The translations under genes were made by a program, and so were the position numbers. A stretch of DNA of 64,000 nucleotides from Ardenticatenaceae bacterium (GTDB taxonomy: Bacteria > Chloroflexota > Anaerolineae > Promineifilales > Promineifilaceae), in the NCBI GenBank assembly GCA_020634395.1, contig JACKBU010000006.1, forward strand, positions 62,001 through 126,000. Reading direction: 5' to 3'. Shown here piece by piece: positions 43,598 through 51,153 of the stretch. Within the stretch, counting starts at the first letter, position 1, and each line of letters opens with the position of its first letter. The notes beneath the pieces are model-generated. The model saw only the letters and a program-made list of their open reading frames with translations, made no database searches and was not told the DNA's origin.

Positions 43598-43792
43598 GAT
43601 GTTATTTTGTTCCTTTTCAAGTTTATATTGGCGCCTGAAGGGATGACCCCGCTCAGGCAGGGTTGGCCGAATCAATCGTGCATTTAGTCAAAATGGTTTA
43701 GGAATAATCTTGTTTCAACGAAACGCGACTGAATCGGATAAAAACAAGTGTACGGGTAACAGAAAGGCTGCTGTGGGTCTATTTATTGGCTG

Positions 43793-44002
43793 TTTTTACC
43801 TCCTGAATGGTTGCTAAAGCCTTCTTTGCGATTGCTAAAGCCTCCTACGTGATTGCTAAAGCCTCCTACATCGTTGCTAAAGCCTCCTGAATGGTTGCTA
43901 AAGCCTCCTGAATAGTTGCTAAAGCCTTCTGAATGGTTGCTAAAGCCTCCTACGTCGTTGCTAAAGCCTCCTACATGGTTGCTAAAGCCTTCTGGAAGAC
44001 TT
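43793..44002. repeat. Nine-unit 21-bp tandem repeat (GGTTGCTAAAGCC type)
   Basis: Units starting CTAAAGCC occur every 21 bp at 43814, 43835, 43856, 43877, 43898, 43919, 43940, 43961 and 43982, with a degenerate leading unit. Positions around the middle of the unit vary (GAATG, ACGTG, ACATC); the rest is nearly fixed. The array lies in a 758-bp gap without genes (43598-44355). It shares the period and the sequence G-R-TTGCTA with the array at 601-978. No spacers. Confidence 0.93.
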
Positions 44003-44190
44003 TGACGGTATATTTGCGTATGTTTTTTTTACTTCTATGCTTATTTTTTGCTCTTTTCAGACCAATCCCTGGTGCTGGAATTAATTTGAGAGCATTTTAG
44101 CGGGAAAACGGCCGTAAACGCTATAGTAAATAAGGACTATTCGAAAAAACGGTTCGTTTGGGTGAGAAACGGCCGTGGCCGCGCGTTTTT

Positions 44191-44222
44191 AGATGGGTCC
44201 AGTCTTAAAGATTGGACCATCT
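44191..44222. repeat. Inverted repeat of the GTCCAGTC/GATTGGAC type
   Basis: AGATGGGTCCAGTC and GATTGGACCATCT form an imperfect stem around a 5-nt loop. The core matches the element at 42907-42937. It lies within the same large gap as the second 21-bp array. Confidence 0.55.
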
Positions 44223-44296
44223 GGCTGCGTGTGACAACGCCTTTGCCCTTCCCCCGACGATTTTGGCCTGTAGGCTGCGCGTGCTACGATTTACCC

Positions 44297-44350
44297 ACCT
44301 CCCGGAGGTCTCTAGAAAACCTCCCGGAGGTTTGGAACGTCCGGGAGGTT
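44297..44350. repeat. Hairpin pair containing the ribosome site of the APH-like gene
   Basis: ACCTCCCGGAGGT (44297-44309) is a small palindrome; AACCTCCCGGA (44318-44328) and TCCGGGAGGTT (44340-44350) form an 11-bp perfect stem with an 11-nt loop. The 3' arm holds GGGAGGT, the ribosome site of the gene at 44356, so folding would hide it. A related core occurs at 38721. Confidence 0.75.
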
Positions 44351-44355
44351 AATTG

Positions 44356-45258
44356 ATGGCTGTTAAAATGCATGCCAACGAAGTTGAAACGAGTGTGTCG
44401 CTGGTGCAGGGGCTGCTGCGGGCGCAGTTTCCGCAGTGGGCGGGGCTGCCGCTGCGGCCGGTGGCCTCTGCCGGGACCGATAACGCCCTGTACCGGCTGG
44501 GGGATGACCTGGCGGTGCGTCTGCCGCGCATTGAGTGGGCGGTGGCGCAGGTGGAAAAAGAACATACCTGGCTGCCCCGGCTGGCCCCGCATCTGCCTCT
44601 GGCTGTGCCCCAGCCGCTGGCCCAGGGAACGCCGGGGCCGGGCTATCCCTATCCGTGGTCGGTTTACCGCTGGTTGGCCGGGGAGAATATCTCCCCGGAG
44701 AAACTTGTGAATCCGGTGCAGACGGCCGTTGATCTGGCGCAGTTTATCGTTGCTTTGCAGCAGATAGACGTGACCGGCGCGCCCCGGCCCGGTCCACAGG
44801 CGGCGGCGCGCGGTAAACCGCTGCGCGGGCGCGATGCGGCCACGCGCCAGGCCATTGCCGACCTCAGCGGGATGATTGATGCGGCCGCCGCAACGGCCGT
44901 GTGGGAAGCGGCGCTGCTGGCCCCCGATTGGCAGCGACCGCCGGTGTGGTTTCATGGAGATTTGCTGGCGGGGAACCTTTTGTTTGTGGACGGCCGTTTG
45001 CAGGCGGTGATTGATTTTGGGGCCACGGCCGTGGGCGACCCTGCCTGCGACCTGATGATTGCCTGGGGACTGTTTTCCGGCGAGAGTCGGGCGGCGTTCC
45101 GCGAGGCGCTCGGCGTCGATGCGGCTACCTGGGCGCGCGGGCGCGGTTTTGCCCTATCGCAGGCAGTTATCTTCATTCCTTACTATCTGGAAACCAATCC
45201 GGTGGGCGTGGCCTATGCGCAGCACACCCTGGCGCAGATTCTGGCGGATGGCGGGTAG
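44356..45258 (+). CDS. Aminoglycoside phosphotransferase (APH) family protein
   Basis: A 300-aa kinase-like protein. It has the family's nucleotide-site beginning (SAGTDNALYRLGDDLAVRLPR near 38-58), the catalytic HGDLLAGNLL with H200 and D202, and the metal-binding D220 in IDFGATAVGDPACDL. Many environmental members phosphorylate small metabolites rather than antibiotics, so resistance should not be assumed. The ATG at 44356 has GGAGGT 6 nt upstream; that ribosome site forms part of a strong hairpin. It is a single-gene unit that converges on the rhamnose regulator. Confidence 0.87.
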   Translation: MAVKMHANEVETSVSLVQGLLRAQFPQWAGLPLRPVASAGTDNALYRLGDDLAVRLPRIEWAVAQVEKEHTWLPRLAPHLPLAVPQPLAQGTPGPGYPYPWSVYRWLAGENISPEKLVNPVQTAVDLAQFIVALQQIDVTGAPRPGPQAAARGKPLRGRDAATRQAIADLSGMIDAAAATAVWEAALLAPDWQRPPVWFHGDLLAGNLLFVDGRLQAVIDFGATAVGDPACDLMIAWGLFSGESRAAFREALGVDAATWARGRGFALSQAVIFIPYYLETNPVGVAYAQHTLAQILADGG

Positions 45259-45296
45259 GTGCGGCGTGTTTCAGAAGACAGCCTGAAAGCGGTTCC

Positions 45297-45450
45297 CCTC
45301 TCCTCAATCCCCTCCTCCCTCCCCTCAATCCCTTCCCCCCTCCCCTCAATCCCCTCCCAAAGGGAGGGGAAGTCCAGCTCCCTCTCCCTCTGGGAGAGGG
45401 TTGGGGAGAGGGAAGAGAGGGCTGGGGAGAGGGAAGAGCAGGCTGAGGAG
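45297..45450. repeat. GC-rich dispersed repeat, copy 2 (inverted)
   Basis: Related to the element at 42726 in opposite orientation: CTCAATCC recurs at 21-bp steps (45303, 45324, 45345), followed by CCCAAAGGGAGGGGAAGTCC and CCCTCTGGGAGAGGG. It fills most of the 207-bp gap between two convergent genes and could fold in RNA from both sides. Confidence 0.8.
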
Positions 45451-45465
45451 AGGGACGACGGCCGT

Positions 45466-47169
45466 TCAATCAATTGCCGGATAATAGCGGCCGATGTTGT
45501 CGGCGTTGATAAAGACGTGGTTGATGTAAACCGCCGGAGGAACGGATTCGCCGCGCAAGATTTTTAGCGCCAGCTCCATCAATTTTTCGCCGTATCTTTC
45601 CGGCATATAGGCCGTCGAGCCGATTAAACGAGAGTGCGGGTTGCGCAGTTCGGCGTGAATCAGACGATCTGCGCCCTGCCCCACGATCACGACGTCGGAT
45701 TCGCGGTTAGCCTGGCGCGCCGCCTCCAAAGCGCCAAAAGCCGCCTCATCGTTAAAGCAAATGACGGCAATCTGGTGGCTGTCGGGACTCTTTTCCAGGG
45801 CGTCGGCCACTCCGGCCTCGCTGATGGCGCTGGTGTTGCCGCAGTCGATGTGCTGGATCTGGCTGCCCGGCAGTTGTCCCAGCACTTCCTGCAAGCCATC
45901 CAACTGCCCCTGGATGCGCGCTTCCGGCAGAGAGCCGGCGCGCGATTCCTCCAGGACCAGGAGCTGATCGAGACGGCCGTGCCACCTCTCCTGCACCCAT
46001 TCTCCCAGCGCCCGGCCGGCCATGTGCCCCGCCCGATAATTATCCACGCCAAAAAATGTGGCTCCGACCATCGGAATATCCACAGCAATTACCGGAATAT
46101 CGGCCTGCTGGAACTTATTCATAATTAAATTGCCGGCTTTGTAATCAATCTGGTATTCAATCACCAGATCAATGTTGCGCTGAATTAACTTATCGGCCAC
46201 GCGCAATGCTTCTTCGCCGCTCAGCCGGTTATCGGTGACGACCAGGTTAATACTGCCCAGGTCGGCCGCTGCCCGCTCCAGGCTGCGGCGTACATCCACG
46301 GCGAAAGACAATTCCTCGCTCTGATTGGCAAAGCCGATGGTAAACTGCGGCCTGTCTCCCTCCACCGTAAAGGATCGCACCGTATTCTCGCCGCATACGG
46401 TCAGGTTAATTTTGGCCTGCCGCATCTGCTCGATAAATTCGGCCGATACCCCGCTGTCTGTAAACAGGTGCGTAATGCGTTCTGGCGGCGCGAAGGGCAG
46501 CGTGCTGACGGCGCCAATTTTATTGGAGCCGACCAGCGCCATAATGCGCGGAATGGAAGTTAGGATAGCCTCCTTTAGCTGTGCTTCTTCAATCAGGCGC
46601 TCCGTCAGCCCCACCTGGAGGTCAAATCCCACGCAAGAGACGTAAGCGGTGCGGATATGCAGGTTTTTTAGCATGTCCAGCCCGATCAGGCTGGTCGTCG
46701 CATTGCCACTGCGGTTCACCATTCCGCCTACCAGCACTACCGGATGGGCTGTGGTGCGCGCCAACAGCCGGGCTGTCTCCAGCCCATTGGTGACGATGGT
46801 CAGCCGTTTGTATTCTTGCAGGTGCGGCACCATAAAGCGCACCGTCGAACTGGCATCCAGCAGGATAGTATCGCCGTCTTCGATGGTATCTGCCGCCCAG
46901 CGGGCGATGCGCTCTTTTATTTCGGCGTTGCTGACCGGGGTGGCGCTCCCGGGGCTGCCGTTTGTGGGCGCAGAGACGGCCGTTAGCAGCACTGCGCCGC
47001 CCCGCACCCGACGCAGCTTTTCCTCCGCCTCCAGCGCGTTCAGATCATTGCGGATGGTCCCTTCGGCGACCTGAAAAATCTCCGCCATGTCCGCCACCCT
47101 CAAACCTGGCTGGTCCGCAAGCAAACGTAGAATGTTCTGCCGGCGTTCAAAGATGGTTAATCCGTTCAT
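45466..47169 (-). CDS. DeoR-family repressor fused to a periplasmic-binding-protein-like domain (putative rhamnose regulator)
   Basis: A 567-aa chimera. Residues 3-60 are a DeoR winged HTH (RRQNILRLLADQPGLRVADMAE; GTIRNDLNALE); about 85-250 is the DeoR C-terminal sugar-phosphate sensor (DGDTILLDASSTV, TIVTNGLETARLL, VVLVGGMVNR). Residues about 275-560 form a LacI/RbsB-type sugar-binding fold (TIGFANQSEELSFAVDVRR, GVDNYRAGHMAGRAL, NDEAAFGALEAAR). DeoR proteins normally end near 250. It is divergent from the rhamnose operon across 186 bp. Known family roles suggest that the first sensor binds a phosphorylated intermediate and the second the free sugar; L-rhamnose and rhamnulose-1-phosphate are inferred from context. 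AAAGGAT lies 10 nt before the ATG. Confidence 0.88.
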   Translation of the reverse strand: MNGLTIFERRQNILRLLADQPGLRVADMAEIFQVAEGTIRNDLNALEAEEKLRRVRGGAVLLTAVSAPTNGSPGSATPVSNAEIKERIARWAADTIEDGDTILLDASSTVRFMVPHLQEYKRLTIVTNGLETARLLARTTAHPVVLVGGMVNRSGNATTSLIGLDMLKNLHIRTAYVSCVGFDLQVGLTERLIEEAQLKEAILTSIPRIMALVGSNKIGAVSTLPFAPPERITHLFTDSGVSAEFIEQMRQAKINLTVCGENTVRSFTVEGDRPQFTIGFANQSEELSFAVDVRRSLERAAADLGSINLVVTDNRLSGEEALRVADKLIQRNIDLVIEYQIDYKAGNLIMNKFQQADIPVIAVDIPMVGATFFGVDNYRAGHMAGRALGEWVQERWHGRLDQLLVLEESRAGSLPEARIQGQLDGLQEVLGQLPGSQIQHIDCGNTSAISEAGVADALEKSPDSHQIAVICFNDEAAFGALEAARQANRESDVVIVGQGADRLIHAELRNPHSRLIGSTAYMPERYGEKLMELALKILRGESVPPAVYINHVFINADNIGRYYPAID

Positions 47170-47218
47170 CTGGCTTATATCCTTTATGTTCCGCCTCTAT
47201 TGTGCAAAAAATTACAAG

Positions 47219-47228
47219 TTTCAACAAT
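47219..47228 (+). promoter_or_regulatory. Candidate operator half-site 1 (TTTCAACAAT)
   Basis: TTTCAACAAT in the divergent gap; it forms an inverted repeat with the site at 47242-47251. Probably bound by the DeoR/PBP fusion encoded alongside. Confidence 0.5.
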
Positions 47229-47241
47229 AGCTGCGGCAGGA

Positions 47242-47251
47242 TTTGTTGAAT
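47242..47251 (-). promoter_or_regulatory. Candidate operator half-site 2 (ATTCAACAAA on minus strand)
   Basis: Inverted with respect to site 1, 15 bp of sequence between the TTCAACAA cores, 15 bp upstream of the -35 box of the rhamnose operon promoter. Confidence 0.5.
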
Positions 47252-47265
47252 AATGCGCTTTAGTA

Positions 47266-47294
47266 TTGACACAGTTTAGCATTTATGCTATTTT
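47266..47294 (+). promoter_or_regulatory. Promoter of the rhamnose operon
   Basis: TTGACA (47266-47271), 17-bp spacer, TATTTT (47289-47294). The -35 box is a perfect sigma-70 consensus. It lies between operator candidates 2 and 3 and 62 bp before the ATG of the ABC ATPase. Confidence 0.65.
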
Positions 47295-47303
47295 TTCGTC
47301 AAG

Positions 47304-47313
47304 ATTCAACAAT
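47304..47313 (+). promoter_or_regulatory. Candidate operator half-site 3 (ATTCAACAAT)
   Basis: A third copy just downstream of the presumed transcription start, 85 bp from site 1 (about eight helical turns), a good place to block initiation or to form a loop. Confidence 0.5.
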
Positions 47314-47355
47314 TATCACCAAATTCCTTCAATTTCTCGCAGCGCGCAGGTGCAC

Positions 47356-48882
47356 ATGACAGAGGATGTAAACGAGCAAGTCCCAATTATCCAGATGCGC
47401 GACATTTCTAAGTCATTTAGCGGCGTGCATGCGCTGAAAAATGTCCGCATGGAAGTATTTCCGGGAGAAGTTCACGCCCTCCTGGGCGAGAACGGGGCCG
47501 GGAAATCGACGCTGATCAAAACGATGACCGGCGTTTACCAGCCGGACAGCGGTGAAATCCTGCTGCACGGCGTTCCGCTGCGTTTCAGCGGTCCCCGCCA
47601 CGCCCAGCAGCAGGGCATTGGGGCTATTTACCAGGAGCCCAGCCTGTTCCCCGACCTGGATATTGCCGAAAACATCATGGCCGGACGCCAGCCCACCCGT
47701 TCCGGGCGAGTGGACTGGCGCGCCGTGTATCGGGAGGCGCAAAACATGCTGCAGCAGTTGGGTGTCGGGTTAGATCCGCACCTGAAAGCGCGTAATCTCA
47801 GCGTGGCGCAGCAGCAGACCGTAGAAATTGCCCGTGCCCTATCTCTGAATGCCCAACTGCTGATCATGGATGAGCCTACGTCGTCGCTGACGCTGACGGA
47901 AGTGGAAGAGTTGTTTCGGATTATTCGCCAGCTGCGGCAGTCGGGAACGGCCGTGATCTTCATCTCCCACCGCCTGGAAGAATTATTTGCCGTCGCCGAC
48001 CGCGTAACCATCTTGCGCGACGGCCAGTACGTGGGCACGCGCGCTATGTCCGGCGTCAAAACAGAAGATCTCATCCAGATGATGGTTGGCCGCCAGGTCA
48101 ACGAGTTATTCCCCAAACAAGAAGCGCCGCTGGGCGATACCCGGCTGGAAGTGCAGGGTCTGACCCTTTCCGGGAAGTTTGCAGACGTTAGTTTTGCCTT
48201 GCACGCTGGAGAAATCCTGGGCGTGGCCGGGTTGATCGGGGCCGGACGCACAGATCTGGCGCGCGCGCTGTTTGGCATCCAGCCGGCGCAGTCGGGAACC
48301 ATTAAGATTGACGGAACGGCCGTGGAAATACGCAGCGCGCAGCAGGCGATGGCCCAGGGGCTGGGCTTTGTGCCCGAAGATCGGCAGCATCACGGCCTGG
48401 TCCTGCCGATGAGCATTGCCGACAACATTACCCTCCCTATTTTGCCGCGCTACGCCAGCGCCGGCTGGCTCCATGCCAAAAAAGCCAAAAGAGATGCCTC
48501 TGCCGCTGCCCAACGGCTGGAAGTGAAGAGCGCCGGCATAGCCCAGAAGGCCAAAGAACTGTCTGGCGGCAACCAACAGAAGGTTGTCTTGGCGAAATGG
48601 TTGGAAACGCAGCCGCGCATTCTCATTCTCGACGAGCCGACGCGGGGGATTGACGTGGGCACGAAAGCGGCGGTGCATCAATTGATGAGTAACCTGGCGA
48701 ATCAGGGTGTGGCTATCTTGATGATCTCTTCGGAGCTGCCCGAAATCTTGGGGATGAGCGACCGCATCCTGGTGATGCGCGAGGGACGTATTACGGGCGA
48801 GTTTATGCGTGCGGAAGCCACTCAGGAGAAGTTGATGGCCGCGGCAACGGCCGTGTCCCCAGATAAAAGCGAGGAAAATTGA
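47356..48882 (+). CDS. rhaT: Sugar ABC transporter ATP-binding protein (rhamnose, RhaT-type)
   Basis: A 508-aa tandem ATPase of the CUT2 (RbsA/XylG) class. The first half has Walker A GENGAGKST, LSVAQQQTVEIARAL and LLIMDEPTSSL; the second has the usual degenerate Walker A GLIGAGRTDLARALFG, then LSGGNQQKVVLAKWL and ILILDEPTRGIDVG. It energises uptake through the two permeases that follow. Rhamnose specificity is assigned from the downstream catabolic genes; the symbol follows rhizobial naming. ATG at 47356 with AGGTG close upstream; a start at 47266 would lie inside the promoter. Its stop overlaps the start region of the permease. Confidence 0.9.
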   Translation: MTEDVNEQVPIIQMRDISKSFSGVHALKNVRMEVFPGEVHALLGENGAGKSTLIKTMTGVYQPDSGEILLHGVPLRFSGPRHAQQQGIGAIYQEPSLFPDLDIAENIMAGRQPTRSGRVDWRAVYREAQNMLQQLGVGLDPHLKARNLSVAQQQTVEIARALSLNAQLLIMDEPTSSLTLTEVEELFRIIRQLRQSGTAVIFISHRLEELFAVADRVTILRDGQYVGTRAMSGVKTEDLIQMMVGRQVNELFPKQEAPLGDTRLEVQGLTLSGKFADVSFALHAGEILGVAGLIGAGRTDLARALFGIQPAQSGTIKIDGTAVEIRSAQQAMAQGLGFVPEDRQHHGLVLPMSIADNITLPILPRYASAGWLHAKKAKRDASAAAQRLEVKSAGIAQKAKELSGGNQQKVVLAKWLETQPRILILDEPTRGIDVGTKAAVHQLMSNLANQGVAILMISSELPEILGMSDRILVMREGRITGEFMRAEATQEKLMAAATAVSPDKSEEN

Positions 48883-48884
48883 CT

Positions 48885-49898
48885 GTGAACACAACTGCTC
48901 CCACCAACCAAAAATCACGCAGCCTCTTCCTGACGCTTGTCAGGTTTCGCGAATTGAGCATTATCATCTTCATCCTGCTCCTCATTGGCGTCGTGGCGCT
49001 CAACACCCCCGCTTTCCTCACCATCGAGAACTTCCGCAACATTTTGCTCAACATCTCCATCCTCGTTATCGTCGCCCTGGGCCAGATGATGGTGATAATC
49101 ACCCGCGGCATCGATTTGTCCGTCAGTTCCATCATCGGCCTGGTGGCCATGATGGTCTCCTTCACCGTCGTAGCCTTTCCCGGCGTTTCCCCCCTGGCCG
49201 CCCTCCTTTTGGGGATGCTCCTGGGCGCTATCCTGGGCAGTTTTAACGGCGTTATCATCACCGCCGGCAAAGTGCCGCCCATCATCGCCACGTTAGGCAC
49301 GCTCAGCATCTACCGCGGCATGGTCTTTTTATACAGCGGCGGCACGTGGATCAACTCTTTCGAGATGCCCGATGGCTACCGCGCGCTGGCCAAAGCCTCT
49401 CCTTTGGGCTTGCCCAATATCATCCTCTTTGCCATCGCCATCGCCATCATCGTCTACATTTTCCTCAACCACACCCGTCCCGGCCGCGACATCTACGCCG
49501 TCGGCAGCAACCCCGACGCGGCCAACGTCGCCGGCATCCCCGTGCAGCGCACTCTCTTTATGGTGTATGTGATTTCTGGACTGCTGGCGGGCCTGGCGGC
49601 CGTGCTCTGGGCCTCGCGCTTTGAGTCCGCTCAGACAAACACCGCTTTAGGCTTTGAACTGCAAACCGTGGCAGCGGCCGTAGTCGGTGGCGTCAACATC
49701 TTTGGCGGCAGCGGCAGCGTCATCGGCGTTGTGCTTGGCGCTTTTCTGTTGGGCACCATTGATTACGCTTTAATCTTGATGCAAATATCCCCCTTCTGGC
49801 AGCTTGCGGCCCAGGGCCTGTTGATACTAGTAGCCGTCATCGTCGATTCAGCGATCCGGCGGCGGCTGCAGCGGCTTGGCGGCGCAGGAGAGTTCTAA
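48885..49898 (+). CDS. rhaP: Sugar ABC transporter permease (rhamnose, RhaP-type)
   Basis: A 337-aa CUT2 permease with eight to ten hydrophobic segments. The motif ARFESAQTNTALGFELQTVAAAVVGG with GGSGSVIGVVLGA follows the family pattern (the central region before the last helices). The GTG at 48885 is preferred, with GAGGA 9 nt upstream; an in-frame TTG at 48879 overlapping the ATPase stop is the alternative. Its stop TAATG overlaps the ATG of the second permease by one base, indicating coupling. Confidence 0.88.
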   Translation: MNTTAPTNQKSRSLFLTLVRFRELSIIIFILLLIGVVALNTPAFLTIENFRNILLNISILVIVALGQMMVIITRGIDLSVSSIIGLVAMMVSFTVVAFPGVSPLAALLLGMLLGAILGSFNGVIITAGKVPPIIATLGTLSIYRGMVFLYSGGTWINSFEMPDGYRALAKASPLGLPNIILFAIAIAIIVYIFLNHTRPGRDIYAVGSNPDAANVAGIPVQRTLFMVYVISGLLAGLAAVLWASRFESAQTNTALGFELQTVAAAVVGGVNIFGGSGSVIGVVLGAFLLGTIDYALILMQISPFWQLAAQGLLILVAVIVDSAIRRRLQRLGGAGEF

Positions 49899-51004
49899 TG
49901 ACCACTATCCATGAAGAAAACAACAAACTCACCCCGCAGCCAAAGCGCCGCTCCCTGGACTTCTTCCTGCGCTGGGAATGGCTGCTGGTCGCTCTGATTA
50001 TTGTCGTCATCCTGGTCAATTCGCAGCTCTCCCCCTACTTTTTGAACCTGCGCAACATGATGCGGGCCACCTCCGACTACATGGAAATGGGCCTGATGAT
50101 GCTGCCGATGGTGTTTATCATCATCACCGGCAATATCGACCTTTCCGTGGCTTCGACCCTGGCCATGTGCGCGTCATTGCTGGGTTATCTGCATATTCAA
50201 GGGGTTAATATCTGGATTGCCGCTTTAGCCGCCCTGCTGCTGGGCGTTTTGGGCGGCGCGCTGAATGGTTACCTGATCGCGCGCGTGAAGCTGCCGGCTC
50301 TCGTGGTGACGTTGGGCACGTATGCCTTCTACCGGGGCATCGCCTACGGTTTGCTGGGCGATCAGGCAGCCACCGGATACCCACCAGCCTTCACCTTTTT
50401 GGGGCAGGGAACTTTGGGAGCGATACGCTTTCCTTTATCGGCCGTGCTCTTCATTATCTGCGCCATCATCTTTGGGCTGGTGCTGCATAAATTCACATTC
50501 GGCCGTTACCTCTACGCCATCGGCAACAGCGAAGAGGCCGTGCGCTATTCCGGTGTCTCTGTTGCCCGCGTCAAAATGATAATTTTTATACTCTCCGGTT
50601 TTATGTCGGCGTTAGCCGGTGTGGTCATTGCGGCTCGCTTTGGCAGCACCCGCCCGGACGTGGGAACCGGCCTGGAACTGTCCGTTATCACCGCCACCGT
50701 CCTGGGCGGCATCAATATCTTTGGCGGCAGCGGCACGATGATCGGCGCCATCCTGGCGCTCTTGCTGATCGGGTTGATGCGCTTTGGCATGGGGCTGGTG
50801 AACGTGCAAGGGCAGGTGCAAAGTATTGCCATTGGCCTTTTGCTGATTTTTTCTATCCTGCTCCCCAATGCGGCGCGGCAGTTATCCCGCCGCGGACTGC
50901 AGATTCAGCGCGGCACGGCCGTGTCCGCTCTGGTTATGCTGGCGTTGGGTGGCTTTTTTATCTGGTTCTTCTTTTGGTCGCGCATACCGGTTTTGAATCA
51001 GTAG
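49898..51004 (+). CDS. rhaQ: Sugar ABC transporter permease (rhamnose, RhaQ-type)
   Basis: A 368-aa second CUT2 permease: multiple membrane helices, ITGNIDLSVASTLAMCASL near 77-95, FTFGRYLYAIGNSEEAVRYSG, and GLELSVITATVLGGINIFGG near 265. Two different permeases are normal for rhamnose importers of rhizobial type, while ribose and xylose systems generally use one. The C-terminus has an extra hydrophobic stretch (VMLALGGFFIWFFFW) not found in its partner. It overlaps the first permease by one base. Confidence 0.88.
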   Translation: MTTIHEENNKLTPQPKRRSLDFFLRWEWLLVALIIVVILVNSQLSPYFLNLRNMMRATSDYMEMGLMMLPMVFIIITGNIDLSVASTLAMCASLLGYLHIQGVNIWIAALAALLLGVLGGALNGYLIARVKLPALVVTLGTYAFYRGIAYGLLGDQAATGYPPAFTFLGQGTLGAIRFPLSAVLFIICAIIFGLVLHKFTFGRYLYAIGNSEEAVRYSGVSVARVKMIIFILSGFMSALAGVVIAARFGSTRPDVGTGLELSVITATVLGGINIFGGSGTMIGAILALLLIGLMRFGMGLVNVQGQVQSIAIGLLLIFSILLPNAARQLSRRGLQIQRGTAVSALVMLALGGFFIWFFFWSRIPVLNQ

Positions 51005-51012
51005 CCTTGGAG

Positions 51013-51029
51013 AAGGAGGTTTTATGTAA
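51013..51029 (+). other. Strong ribosome site followed by ATG-TAA
   Basis: AAGGAGG (51013-51019) is followed at ideal distance by ATG (51024) and immediately by TAA (51027). It encodes no peptide beyond Met. It lies 9 bp after the second permease stop and about 125 bp before the binding-protein start. Confidence 0.6.
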
Positions 51030-51117
51030 GAAAGACAACAGGCGGTCCAGAAAGTTCGTTGGCAGTATACCCTTCGCGTGAGGTTGTTTAGGATAACTAA
51101 AAAATGCGATTTGATAC

Positions 51118-51135
51118 TTCTCCCCGCAGGGAGAA
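51118..51135. other. Short hairpin before the binding-protein ribosome site
   Basis: TTCTCCC, loop CGCA, GGGAGAA, directly upstream of GAGAGGAG. It may stabilise the 5' end of a processed message for the abundant binding protein. Confidence 0.5.
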
Positions 51136-51153
51136 AGAGAGGAGATGAGTGAA

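Noticed and set aside
43793..44002. CRISPR array or coding heptad protein
   Set aside because: No spacers; 21-bp periodicity without a start codon or ribosome site, and two of three frames on each strand contain stops.
44356..45258. Antibiotic resistance gene
   Set aside because: APH-fold motifs alone do not show an aminoglycoside substrate, and no resistance-type context such as an integron or transposon is present.
42726..45450. Composite transposon bounded by the inverted GC-rich repeats
   Set aside because: No transposase gene and no target-site duplication are seen; the repeats look like dispersed gap elements.
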